This document shows, in pieces, positions 44,579 through 52,679 of a stretch of 64,000 nt of DNA. The notes beneath the pieces are model-generated. The model made no database searches, was not told where the DNA came from, and saw nothing but the letters and a program-made list of their open reading frames with translations. Both the position numbers and the translations under genes were made by a program. Position 1 is the first letter of the stretch, and each line of letters starts with the position of its first letter. Source of the stretch: an uncultured Paracoccaceae bacterium (GTDB lineage Bacteria; Pseudomonadota; Alphaproteobacteria; Rhodobacterales; Rhodobacteraceae); NCBI GenBank assembly GCA_937146765.1, contig CAKZRP010000065.1:1-64000 (forward strand), read 5' to 3'.

Positions 44579-45352
44579 TCAGTGGGAGGAGCGGGCCCAT
44601 TGCTCCGCCAACGCCCGGGCGCTGCGCTCCGTGAGGATGAGGGCGCAGAGGGTCTCCGGCCGCTCCGCCACCGCGAGCACAAGACCGGGTGCCAGTTCCA
44701 TCAGTCGCAGGCACGCGCGCGAGGGATGGATGGCCAGGCGGCCGACGGTCCGGCGCGTGCCCACCGAGGCCTGCGCCAGGGTGGCCTCCAGCATCGGCGT
44801 GAAGGCCGAGGTGAGGTCGAGGTGTCGTGCCCGGTCGCCTCCGGGCGCCAGCCAGGCAACGGCCAGAGCCTCGGCCTGAGCCGCGGCGAGCGGATCGGGC
44901 AAGGGGCCGTCGGGTTCTGCCAGGCCAAGCGCGTGCCGCAGCAGAATCACATCGCATTGGTCTGCGCTGGGGCGAATCGTGGCGGCCTTGCTCTCGATCG
45001 AGAGGCGCTCGGTTGCGGGCAGGGCCGCCACCCGGTTCAGGAGACTGGCAGCGAGACCGGCAACACTGTGATCGGTCGCCTTGCCCTTCGGGTCCTGCGC
45101 GCTGTCAGAAACCCAGGTCATGGCCACCAGGGCGCGGCGGACCACATCAAAGGTGGCTATTGGGGTCCCCTCGGCACATAGGGTCAAACGGCGCGGCAGA
45201 ACCGTCTCGTCCATCTGCTGCATCAGCGGGTACAGCAGGGTTGCGGCAGTCAGCGGCGCGGGCGGTTCCGGCTGCTGCGAAAGGCGGGCGAGCCGCAGCC
45301 AGAGCGCACCGCCCCGCCGAGAAGGAACAGAGTGCGGCATGGCCCTGCTCAT
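44579..45352 (-). CDS. Unrecognised protein, last gene of the kinase/dynamin locus
   Basis: A protein of 257 residues that I do not recognise. The ATG at 45352 overlaps the stop of the preceding gene (ATGA), whereas the long upstream extension is Arg/Pro-rich off-frame sequence. It is Leu/Ala-rich and probably mostly helical and soluble, with no signal peptide or TM helix. A conserved-looking C-terminal stretch (LMELAPGLVLAVAERPETL) faintly recalls the last strands of roadblock/LC7 domains, a weak resemblance. Overlap with its neighbour ties it to the GTPase and kinase genes upstream. Confidence 0.7.
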   Translation of the reverse strand: MSRAMPHSVPSRRGGALWLRLARLSQQPEPPAPLTAATLLYPLMQQMDETVLPRRLTLCAEGTPIATFDVVRRALVAMTWVSDSAQDPKGKATDHSVAGLAASLLNRVAALPATERLSIESKAATIRPSADQCDVILLRHALGLAEPDGPLPDPLAAAQAEALAVAWLAPGGDRARHLDLTSAFTPMLEATLAQASVGTRRTVGRLAIHPSRACLRLMELAPGLVLAVAERPETLCALILTERSARALAEQWARSSH

Positions 45353-45780
45353 GACAGGCCCGTCGGTATCGCCCCGAGCAGGAACCGGCGAGCCGCGGGC
45401 AACAGGGTTTCGGCCCCGGCCGGAGACGCGCAGAGAAGGATCAGGGCGTCCTGGGGCAGGGCGGGGTTGCGCAGGAACAGGCGCGTGCCGCGATCGTCGA
45501 TCAGCCGGATCTCCTCGACGTCCGCGGGCTGTCCCATCAGCGCCGGCGGCAGCAGCCGTGCCGCATGGTGCCGCAGGGCAAAGGCGTCCTCGGCTTCGGC
45601 ACTCAACTGGTCGAGCAGCTCCTGGCGCACCTCCGGCACCGCTGCATGGCGCAGAACCAATCGCGCTTCGAGATCGCAATAAGCGACGAGGCGGCAATCG
45701 GGGCCGGAGCAACGCAACGAGTCCAGCCCCGCCAGCATCGCGGGTGCACAGCCGGTGAGAGAGGCGAGGGACGCAGTCAT
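45349..45780 (-). CDS. Small protein of the kinase/dynamin locus, possibly roadblock/LC7-like
   Basis: A 143-residue soluble protein. No exact family is recognised. The order helix, RLVAYCDLEARLVLRHA strand pair, long helix, then EIRLIDDRGTRLFLRN and DALILLCASPAG strands and a final helix resembles roadblock/LC7 domains, which partner small GTPases in bacteria (for example MglB with MglA). This is pattern-based inference needing a profile search. It overlaps the GTPase gene before it and the 257-residue gene after it by 4 bases each. Confidence 0.72.
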   Translation of the reverse strand: MTASLASLTGCAPAMLAGLDSLRCSGPDCRLVAYCDLEARLVLRHAAVPEVRQELLDQLSAEAEDAFALRHHAARLLPPALMGQPADVEEIRLIDDRGTRLFLRNPALPQDALILLCASPAGAETLLPAARRFLLGAIPTGLS

Positions 45781-46745
45781 CGGGTGCTATGATCCAGTCG
45801 TGGACGGCGCGGGCGGGGGGTGACGCAGTCCGGGGTCGGGCGGACCCGGCGCGGCTGGATGCGCAGGTTGCCCAGATCGGCCTCTTCCGCCATGTCCAGC
45901 TCCTCGGGAGAGAGGGACAACGGCGTGCTGTGCCCCGGCGCGGGTTCGGTCACCTCTGCCTCAGCGGGGGCGAGCCGACGCAGGGCCGGACGTTGCAAGT
46001 CGGGTTGCGGGGCCAGAGCGGCGAGATCCTCAGCTTCGGCGCGTTCCGCCTCGGCATCCGCTTCCGCCTCCCATTTCAGCAACCGGTCGATCAGATGCTC
46101 GATGAACTGATCGGCGCCGCTGGTTTTCCAGGCTTCCATGTCATCGCCCGCCGAGAGCGCCAGCGGCAGGGCAATCGGGAAGGTGGCGCTGAAACTGCCT
46201 TCGGTCTCCCGCTCCAGCCGCCGCAACACCCGGGCGCGGTCCCGCTCGGAGGTGAGCTTGTCGCAATGGGTCACCAGCAGGATGCCCGGGCCGCGCAGCC
46301 TGGGGGCCAGGATCGACCAGAAGGCGGCCTCGCTCTGACGCCAGGCCTGGGTGGCCGAGGTGCACCAGATCACCCCGTCGATCTCCGGAAGGACCGCCTG
46401 CCAGACCTCTGCGGGCATATTGGGATCGGAAATCCCCGGCATGTCGATCAGATCGCAGAGCTCCAGTGCCTCCGAGGGCAGCGTCAGATCAATGCGGCGC
46501 GCCTGGTCGAGATCCATCTGGCCGAGCTCTGCCAGCGCGATCTCCGCCTCGCTGCCATCGGTGCGGGTCACCAGCGCGCGTTCCGTGCCATGGCTGATGC
46601 AGACCGGGGGCAACCGGGTGGCGGTGACCTTCACCGGCAGCGGGCGGCTCCCGAGGAGCAGGTTGGTCAGCGTGCTCTTGCCGGCGCTGAACTCTCCCAT
46701 CAAGGCGATCCGGGGCTTGCGGGGAAGGGCGGTGGTCTCGGACAT
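45777..46745 (-). CDS. Dynamin-family GTPase, short form
   Basis: A 322-residue GTPase of the dynamin/Era-like class. G1 is GEFSAGKST (17-25), a loop characteristic of bacterial dynamin-like proteins; G3 is DMPG (101-104); G4 appears as THCDKL (about 159-164). A GTPase domain of about 210 residues is followed by an acidic Ala/Glu-rich stretch and an Arg/Pro-rich tail (about 215-322), with no long dynamin stalk. It overlaps the roadblock-like gene by 4 bases and follows the larger dynamin gene by 52 bases, so the two may act as a heteromeric pair, as paired bacterial dynamins do (inference). Confidence 0.88.
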   Translation of the reverse strand: MSETTALPRKPRIALMGEFSAGKSTLTNLLLGSRPLPVKVTATRLPPVCISHGTERALVTRTDGSEAEIALAELGQMDLDQARRIDLTLPSEALELCDLIDMPGISDPNMPAEVWQAVLPEIDGVIWCTSATQAWRQSEAAFWSILAPRLRGPGILLVTHCDKLTSERDRARVLRRLERETEGSFSATFPIALPLALSAGDDMEAWKTSGADQFIEHLIDRLLKWEAEADAEAERAEAEDLAALAPQPDLQRPALRRLAPAEAEVTEPAPGHSTPLSLSPEELDMAEEADLGNLRIQPRRVRPTPDCVTPRPRRPRLDHSTR

Positions 46746-46797
46746 GGAATGCGGTCTCCGGGGGAAGGGGCGGTATGGAAAAGGCAGTAGGAACGTG

Positions 46798-48882
46798 TCA
46801 GGCGATCAGACGTCGCAGAGTCCTGAGGGCGGCGGGGTCGGCCTCCACCGGCAGGAAGCCGGTGGCGCGCAGGGGGGCTTGCGCATCCTCTCCACGGCCA
46901 CGGGCTGCGGCGATCTCGGTCAGGATGTCACGATGGCGATCGAGCGCCTCGGCCAGGCGACCGAGGGCGGCGGTGCGGATCTGCTGCGCCTGATCCTGCC
47001 GTAGCGCGGTCATGAAAGGTTCGGTCTCGGCAGCGATCTTGTCGCGGAAGGTCTCGGCAAAGGCGGCATAGCCACGGGCGCGCCGCCACCAGCTGCTCCA
47101 CCAGCTGCCTTTGACATCAAGCGCGATGGTCTGGGCCAGCGCCACCGGCGCGGGCAGGGGCGGCACTTCGGGCACCGAGATCTGGATGCCTTCTACGGCG
47201 TCGCCAAAGGCGTCGTAGAGATGATGCGCCACATCGCCTAGGGCGGCATTGTAGCGGTCCTCCAGCCCTTCGCCGAGGCGCTTGCCCATCACCGAGACCG
47301 CACTGCGCAACAGCAGCCGCAGGCCGGTGGGGTCATAGTGCCAGGGGCTGTCCTCGCCCCAGTCCTGCAGATGCGCGATCAGCGAATGGGTGGCGCGATC
47401 CAGAAAAGTGTCATGGGCGCGCCCGGCGCGTTCGGAAAACTCGCTCAGAACCCGATCGACCTCGGTTGCGCAGGCAGACAGGTGCGCGTCGGCCAGAGCG
47501 TCGAAGCTCTGCAGGCTGTCGGCAAGGCTGGAAAACCCCGATGCGGGATCCGTGCCGCCGCCGATCCGGATGCCTTCGGCGGCGGCCTGCGCGGTGGCGA
47601 GGGTCAATGCGTCGCTGGCGATGCGACGGATCAGGGGCTGCGCTTCGGTCTGCGCCACCCGCGATGCAATCGCCCGGTTCAGCGCCGGCAGGCCCGACAG
47701 GGCCCAGACCAGATCGCGCGGGTCCAGATCCTGTCCGGGCGGCCTCTGCGGGTTGAGCGGGCCGGCCTCCGCCCAGTTGAACAGCGCCTGCGCCGAGGCC
47801 TCCGGCATGGCGTCGAGATTGCCTGCCAGCACCGCATTGGCCCAGAGCGCGCTGCCAAAGAGGATCTCCACCCCCTCGGGCACGTGATGATCGCCCAGCG
47901 TGGCGCGCAGGCTCGCCTCGATCTCGGGCACCTGCCGGGCCGGGTCCGACAGCTCGTCGATGCGGTTGACGAACAGGACCACCTGCTCCGTCTGCAGGTT
48001 GCTCAGCATCCGGATCAGGCCCAGATCGACGGTGGAGAGCGCCTGGCTCGCGGTCAGCACCACCACGCAGGTGCGGCTGTCGCGCAGGGCCTGCAGGGTG
48101 ATCTGTTCGCGCATCAGGAAGGTGTCGTTGACCCCGGGCGTGTCGCGCAGGCAGAGCGCGCAGGGAAGCACCGCGCTGCCAAGGTAGAGATCGGCCGAGC
48201 GGGTGACATCGGCAAATCGGCCTTGATGCTCTTCCGCCTCGGGGGCAAGACCGGGGTCGTCGCCAAGGCAGATGTAACGCTCGATCAGGTTCTTGTCGAA
48301 ATAGCCATAGTCATGGCTCTGCCCCATCAGCAGTTCGAACTTGCGCCCCAGTCGTGCCTTGGCGCGGGCGCGCATGGTCTCCACCTGGGTGCGGATTTTC
48401 TCCATCTCGGTCTCGGCCCCGGCGCGCCCGGCCATCTCGCCCATGCGGCCGCCGCGGCTGAGCAGGTGGTCCCATTCCTCCTCGGTCATGAACCGGAACC
48501 GCGCCCGGGTCTCGCCCCGAGCCTGGCCGGGGCTGAGATGCAGCGAGGTCACCACCGAGGTCCAGGGGTTCACATCCGAAGGCAGCAAATCCGACCAGCC
48601 CGCCATGGCATTGACCAGGGTGGTCTTGCCGGATTTCACCTGGCCAAGAAAGGTCACTGCCGGTTCAAAGAGATCCAGTTCCTGATCCAGTCGCTGCAGG
48701 TTGCGGGCGGTCTTGTCGCCCGGCAGCGCGGCAAGGGAGCGCAGCGCCCGGCGCAGTTCCGCCATCTGCCCTGCGGCCTCCTGTAGCGCCTCCAGCCCCT
48801 CGGCCAGATTGCCGGGCTGATCCGTTCGGCGCAGGATGGTCGCCTCAGGGGCTGCTAGGTCGATCTCGGGATCAAGGTACAT
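46798..48882 (-). CDS. Dynamin-family GTPase, long form
   Basis: A 694-residue dynamin-like GTPase. A helical N-terminal segment (1-70) precedes G1 GQVKSGKTT (80-88), G2 in NPWTSVVTS (about 105-113), G3 DTPG (247-250) and G4 NRID (306-309). The G domain has a roughly 90-residue helical insert (about 125-210). The C-terminal ~330 residues are helical, likely a stalk, with a Trp/Arg-rich WWSSWWRRARG motif near residue 585 that could touch membrane. There is no TM helix or signal peptide. The ATG at 48882 is preferred since the upstream 97 residues lie mostly inside the preceding gene in another frame. Confidence 0.88.
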   Translation of the reverse strand: MYLDPEIDLAAPEATILRRTDQPGNLAEGLEALQEAAGQMAELRRALRSLAALPGDKTARNLQRLDQELDLFEPAVTFLGQVKSGKTTLVNAMAGWSDLLPSDVNPWTSVVTSLHLSPGQARGETRARFRFMTEEEWDHLLSRGGRMGEMAGRAGAETEMEKIRTQVETMRARAKARLGRKFELLMGQSHDYGYFDKNLIERYICLGDDPGLAPEAEEHQGRFADVTRSADLYLGSAVLPCALCLRDTPGVNDTFLMREQITLQALRDSRTCVVVLTASQALSTVDLGLIRMLSNLQTEQVVLFVNRIDELSDPARQVPEIEASLRATLGDHHVPEGVEILFGSALWANAVLAGNLDAMPEASAQALFNWAEAGPLNPQRPPGQDLDPRDLVWALSGLPALNRAIASRVAQTEAQPLIRRIASDALTLATAQAAAEGIRIGGGTDPASGFSSLADSLQSFDALADAHLSACATEVDRVLSEFSERAGRAHDTFLDRATHSLIAHLQDWGEDSPWHYDPTGLRLLLRSAVSVMGKRLGEGLEDRYNAALGDVAHHLYDAFGDAVEGIQISVPEVPPLPAPVALAQTIALDVKGSWWSSWWRRARGYAAFAETFRDKIAAETEPFMTALRQDQAQQIRTAALGRLAEALDRHRDILTEIAAARGRGEDAQAPLRATGFLPVEADPAALRTLRRLIA

Positions 48883-48929
48883 CTGGAACGTGTCCTGTTG
48901 AAGAGCAAAGGCAGGGCGGAGCGGCGGTG

Positions 48930-50225
48930 TCAGGGGGCGGTCATCTCGCGTCGGAGCTGCAACAGGACGGTGACCGCATCGATGGCCGCTTCCTCGTTCT
49001 GTTCCAGCTGGCACAGCATCACCACCTCTTCGCCTTCGCGGGCGGCGTCCTCCACCGCCCGCAGACGCTCGGAGCCTGCCGCATGAGGCTGCACGCTGCG
49101 CAGCACCTCGCGCAGCGCGGAAAGAGTCCCGTTGAAGATGCAGTTGAGATCGGGCGTCTCGCTGTCCTGGCATTGGCCCATCAGGCTCTGCGCCTGATCG
49201 CGGATCATCGCTGCCGCCTCGGCCAGAAGATCGGACTCACGGGCCGGGATTGGCGCCGTGCGCGGCGCATGTGCCGGGCGCACAGGACGGGCCACCTCCG
49301 GTCGCTGTTCCGGGGCGGACCTCTGGGCGTGAGGCGCGGCGGGGGCGGGTGTGATGTCCGGGCGCTGGTCAGGCAGCGCGAACTGGCGCAGGAGCATCTC
49401 CGCCTGATCGAGGTCGCTGGTGCGGCCGAGATCGATCTGATGCATCAGATCGTCATAGAGCCGTTTGCCGCCGCTGGAATGCCAAAGCTGTCGGTCGACA
49501 CCGGCGCCTTCGCGTCGGCCCACCTGGGCGGTGAGCCCCTGAATGGCGGCCAAGGGGTAGAGCCCCAGGAACTCCTGGGCCGCCACCTCTTCCATCCGGG
49601 CAAGGGTGTCCTTCAGGGTTCCGCGCATGATGCGGCGGTCGGCCATGGTCAGCACCAGAAAGCCGTGATCTTTCTTTTCCTCGGGCACCGCGGCCCAGAG
49701 CGCCTGTTCGGGGCCGGAATAGTCGGCACTGCAGAACAGCAGAATGTCCGCATAGGCCACCGCCTGCTTCATGATCGCCGATTGTCGTGCCGGGGCACCG
49801 CAGAGCGCGATCTCCGTCAGGCTCATGCCGCGCAGGCGCAGGTCCGGCAATTCCTGACGCAACCGCAGCAGCGCGCTCTCGTCCTCACCCGCAAAAGAGT
49901 GCTCCGAGAGGCGCCCCGCCAGGCTCTGGATCCGACCGTCGCTGCCCTCAATCTCGGCCCTGGCCTCGGGGCCATAGGTGATCTCGATCATCCCCGCAGA
50001 GGGACCCTGTCCAAGCACCTGCTCGCCCAGCAGCATGTCGATCAGCGCCGACTTGCCGCTGCCCGGCAGGCCGATCACAACCACCTGAACCGGTTTCTGC
50101 AAGCGGGTCAGCAAGCGACGGCTCCAGTCGGCATATTGTCGCGGGATCAGCCCGGCGGCGAGGGTTTCGCTCAATTGCCCGGTGAGCGGGCTCATGTCGC
50201 TGGTCACTACGGCGTCGGCACTCAT
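48930..50225 (-). CDS. P-loop GTPase-like protein with degenerate motifs
   Basis: A 431-residue protein with a clear Walker A/G1 loop, GLPGSGKS (52-59), in a hydrophobic strand context (VQVVVIGLPGSGKSALIDMLLG). The G3 position reads LCGAPARQS (about 141-149), with alanine for the usual aspartate, and G4 looks like LTMAD (about 192-196). GTP hydrolysis may therefore be impaired. A Pro/Arg-rich linker (about 290-340) leads to a helical C-terminal domain (about 345-431). Its start overlaps the PP2C stop (ATGA). It probably belongs with the two dynamins that follow. Another P-loop NTPase class cannot be excluded. Confidence 0.8.
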   Translation of the reverse strand: MSADAVVTSDMSPLTGQLSETLAAGLIPRQYADWSRRLLTRLQKPVQVVVIGLPGSGKSALIDMLLGEQVLGQGPSAGMIEITYGPEARAEIEGSDGRIQSLAGRLSEHSFAGEDESALLRLRQELPDLRLRGMSLTEIALCGAPARQSAIMKQAVAYADILLFCSADYSGPEQALWAAVPEEKKDHGFLVLTMADRRIMRGTLKDTLARMEEVAAQEFLGLYPLAAIQGLTAQVGRREGAGVDRQLWHSSGGKRLYDDLMHQIDLGRTSDLDQAEMLLRQFALPDQRPDITPAPAAPHAQRSAPEQRPEVARPVRPAHAPRTAPIPARESDLLAEAAAMIRDQAQSLMGQCQDSETPDLNCIFNGTLSALREVLRSVQPHAAGSERLRAVEDAAREGEEVVMLCQLEQNEEAAIDAVTVLLQLRREMTAP

Positions 50226-51130
50226 ATCGCGGCCCCATCCCGAATGCTGTGGTCAAATTGCAAACCGTCCCGGCGGTTGCCTGCGGCCCAGAGGGTCAGC
50301 CTGCGGCGGCGGCGCGGGGGCGGTGCGGTCGCCAGGACCGGCGTCGGCATGACCCGGATCAGGCAAAAGGCGACGTTGTCCTGTTCCGGCAGATCCTGTG
50401 CCTCGATCCGCGCCAGCAACTGCTGGCTCAGCGCCGCGCTGCTGAGGTCACGCCCTTCGCTGAGCAACGTTTCGATCTCGCGCACGCTCAGGGCCAGCAG
50501 GCCGTCGCTGGTCGCAAGGATGAGGTCGCCCGCCTTCAGGGTCAGTGGCGCATCGCGGCAATCCATCAACGGAATCTCGTGTCCGGTCAGCACCGAGGTC
50601 ACGCAGTCGCGGTCGGGATGCCTCTGCGCCTCTTCTGCCGAGAGTTCTCCTGCGGCCACCATGCGATCCAATTCCGCAGCCAGCGAGTGATCGGCATTGA
50701 GGCGATAAAGGCGCCCAGCACGCAACAGCAGCAGCGGCGAGTCTCCGACCGAGACCCAATAGAGCCGATCCTCCACAATGACGGGGGCCAATAGGGTTGC
50801 CCCCATGCCGAGGGCCTCCGGACGGCTCTCGGCATAGGCCCGGATGCAGGCATTGGCCTCCTCCGCTACGCCGGTCAGCACATGACGGATCCGCGGCTCC
50901 AGCCGGGTCGGCGCATCGGACCACAGCTTCAGCCCGGCAAAGACCTCGGTCACCGCGATTTTCGACGCCATGTCTCCCGCCGCATGTCCGCCCATGCCAT
51001 CCGCCAGCACCGCAAAGCCGATACCCGCCCCGGCGAGGAAATCGGATGCGACGGAATCCTCCTGGCGCTCACGGCCACCCTGCGCGATGGCAGTGGCCGC
51101 GTCATAGGCAAACTTAGCGCGCGTCGGCAT
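50222..51130 (-). CDS. PP2C-family Ser/Thr protein phosphatase
   Basis: A 302-residue metal-dependent phosphatase. Metal- and phosphate-binding motifs are RERQEDS (about 20-26), VLADGMGGHAAG (about 41-52), WVSVGDSPLLLL, ILATSDGLL and EQDNVAFCL. It has no TM segment. The ATG at 51130 overlaps the FHA gene end by 17 bases; further upstream residues are off-frame FHA sequence. It would reverse phosphorylation by the kinase encoded two genes upstream, a standard kinase/phosphatase pairing. Confidence 0.93.
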   Translation of the reverse strand: MPTRAKFAYDAATAIAQGGRERQEDSVASDFLAGAGIGFAVLADGMGGHAAGDMASKIAVTEVFAGLKLWSDAPTRLEPRIRHVLTGVAEEANACIRAYAESRPEALGMGATLLAPVIVEDRLYWVSVGDSPLLLLRAGRLYRLNADHSLAAELDRMVAAGELSAEEAQRHPDRDCVTSVLTGHEIPLMDCRDAPLTLKAGDLILATSDGLLALSVREIETLLSEGRDLSSAALSQQLLARIEAQDLPEQDNVAFCLIRVMPTPVLATAPPPRRRRRLTLWAAGNRRDGLQFDHSIRDGAAI

Positions 51131-52649
51131 GGCGATGATCGCCCTCAGCCGCGTCATCCCAGGCGAAACTCTGATCGCACAGCGGCACAAAGCGCAGTTC
51201 GGTCTCGCCGATGCGCAGGGTGTCGCCTGCCTTCAGCACCTCCGTGCTCAGAACCGGGCGGTTGTTCAACCGCACCAGATTGGCCTTGCCGCCATGGCCG
51301 ACGTAAAAGGCCTGATCTTCCGGGTCAAAGGCAATGGCCGCATGTTGCTCGCGCGAGATCGCACTGTCGCCGAAATCGAGTTGAACCGTTTGGCCTGTGC
51401 CGCGCCCGATGGTCGACACGCCGGCAAAGAGCGTGAAGGTGGCCCCGCGTCCAGGCCCTCGGATAACCGCAAGCCAGCCCACCGGGAATTCACTATAGGC
51501 AGGCAGGGCAGCGGACGCGCCGCCGCTGGCTGTGCCGTGCTGTCGATCGCGGGCGAAGGGGTCGGGCGCGGCCCCTGGGTTGAACCCCAAAAGGCGTGTC
51601 TTGACCCGTCCGCCCGCCCGCGCGCCGCCGCGTCCCATGGCCGGTGCGGGCACATCCACGGGATGTAGGGGAGCGGCATCGCTCAGGGGCGGTGGCAGAT
51701 CGTCCTCGACCCCGGCCTCCGGCACGCCCCAGCTCCGGAACGTGCTGGCCGGTTCGGCGCGTTCGCCCGTCCGGTCTTCTCTTTGTGCGGGACCTGGCGT
51801 CGCAGGTGACACAGGTGCTTCGACCCTTTCCCGCGCGCCGCTGCGCTGGCTGTCAAACCTTGGGGAGGCGGGAGGGCGCATATCCGCAGGCCTGTCGCCA
51901 AGGTCGGTAGGCGCGCTGCGGGGCATGCGGGCGGCCCCGACCTCCACAGGCTCCACGGCTTCTGCATAGCCCTCTTCAAGGGCGCGACGGCGCCGGGTGA
52001 AGAGGCGGTAATTACGCGGGTCATCCGAGTTCGGCAGGTCGCGGGCCGGGGAAGTCTGCACCGCGTCCTCAAGCGCTGCGAACCTGCGGTCGGACCGGGC
52101 GTCCTCGGCAGCCAGCACGTGCAGCTCATCTGCCGTCGGATCCAGCTCCACCTGCATTTGCGTGGCACCAAACGCGGGGGGATGCGGTTCCAGCCGCCGG
52201 GCAGAACCGGGCTCTGCCTCCCACTCCGGGTCGGTGTCGTCCGCCGCGTCCTCAAGGACAGGCTCTGCCTCGGCTATCGATCGGGTCGCGCGCGCGCTGG
52301 TCTCCGCTTCGGTTCGGGCGAACAATCGGTCGATCTCGGTGTCGTCGTCCCTGCCGAGGCCCGCTCCCTGCGATGCCGCCTGCACACCGGGTGCGTGTTG
52401 CCGCGTCTCGTGCTCCATCTCGTGTTCAGCCTCTTGCGCCGACATTGCCCGCTGCTGGGAAAGGAGTGCGGTCACCGCGTCGAGACGATCGCCGGAGGAC
52501 CACTCCTGTGCGGGCGTCGCATTGGGGATGGGCGCCTCCGTCACACGGGTGCTGGGGTCCAGCTGCAACGGCGGCCCTTCGATCGGGGTTGCGGTTGCGG
52601 GGCGCTGGCGGCCACGCTGTTCGCCGATGATATCTCTGATGAATTTCAT
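51114..52649 (-). CDS. FHA-domain protein with long disordered N-terminus
   Basis: A 511-residue protein. Residues 1-380 are low-complexity, rich in Pro, Ala, Glu and Arg, with few predicted strands, and are probably disordered and a potential kinase target. The C-terminal FHA domain (about 391-490) shows the phosphothreonine-binding residues in STIGRGTG (412-419) and SREQHAAIAF (432-441). FHA proteins bind phosphothreonine peptides and often act as scaffolds or switches. It lies 30 bases downstream of the kinase gene and overlaps the phosphatase gene. It resembles Fha of type VI secretion in logic only. Confidence 0.9.
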   Translation of the reverse strand: MKFIRDIIGEQRGRQRPATATPIEGPPLQLDPSTRVTEAPIPNATPAQEWSSGDRLDAVTALLSQQRAMSAQEAEHEMEHETRQHAPGVQAASQGAGLGRDDDTEIDRLFARTEAETSARATRSIAEAEPVLEDAADDTDPEWEAEPGSARRLEPHPPAFGATQMQVELDPTADELHVLAAEDARSDRRFAALEDAVQTSPARDLPNSDDPRNYRLFTRRRRALEEGYAEAVEPVEVGAARMPRSAPTDLGDRPADMRPPASPRFDSQRSGARERVEAPVSPATPGPAQREDRTGERAEPASTFRSWGVPEAGVEDDLPPPLSDAAPLHPVDVPAPAMGRGGARAGGRVKTRLLGFNPGAAPDPFARDRQHGTASGGASAALPAYSEFPVGWLAVIRGPGRGATFTLFAGVSTIGRGTGQTVQLDFGDSAISREQHAAIAFDPEDQAFYVGHGGKANLVRLNNRPVLSTEVLKAGDTLRIGETELRFVPLCDQSFAWDDAAEGDHRHADAR

Positions 52650-52679
52650 GTGGGATCCTCTAGGACGGCGGAGGGTAGA

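Noticed and set aside
48883-49173. N-terminal extension of the long dynamin-like protein
   Set aside because: It would read mostly through the end of the preceding gene in another frame and is Arg/Gly-rich junk. The ATG at 48882 gives a sensible start.
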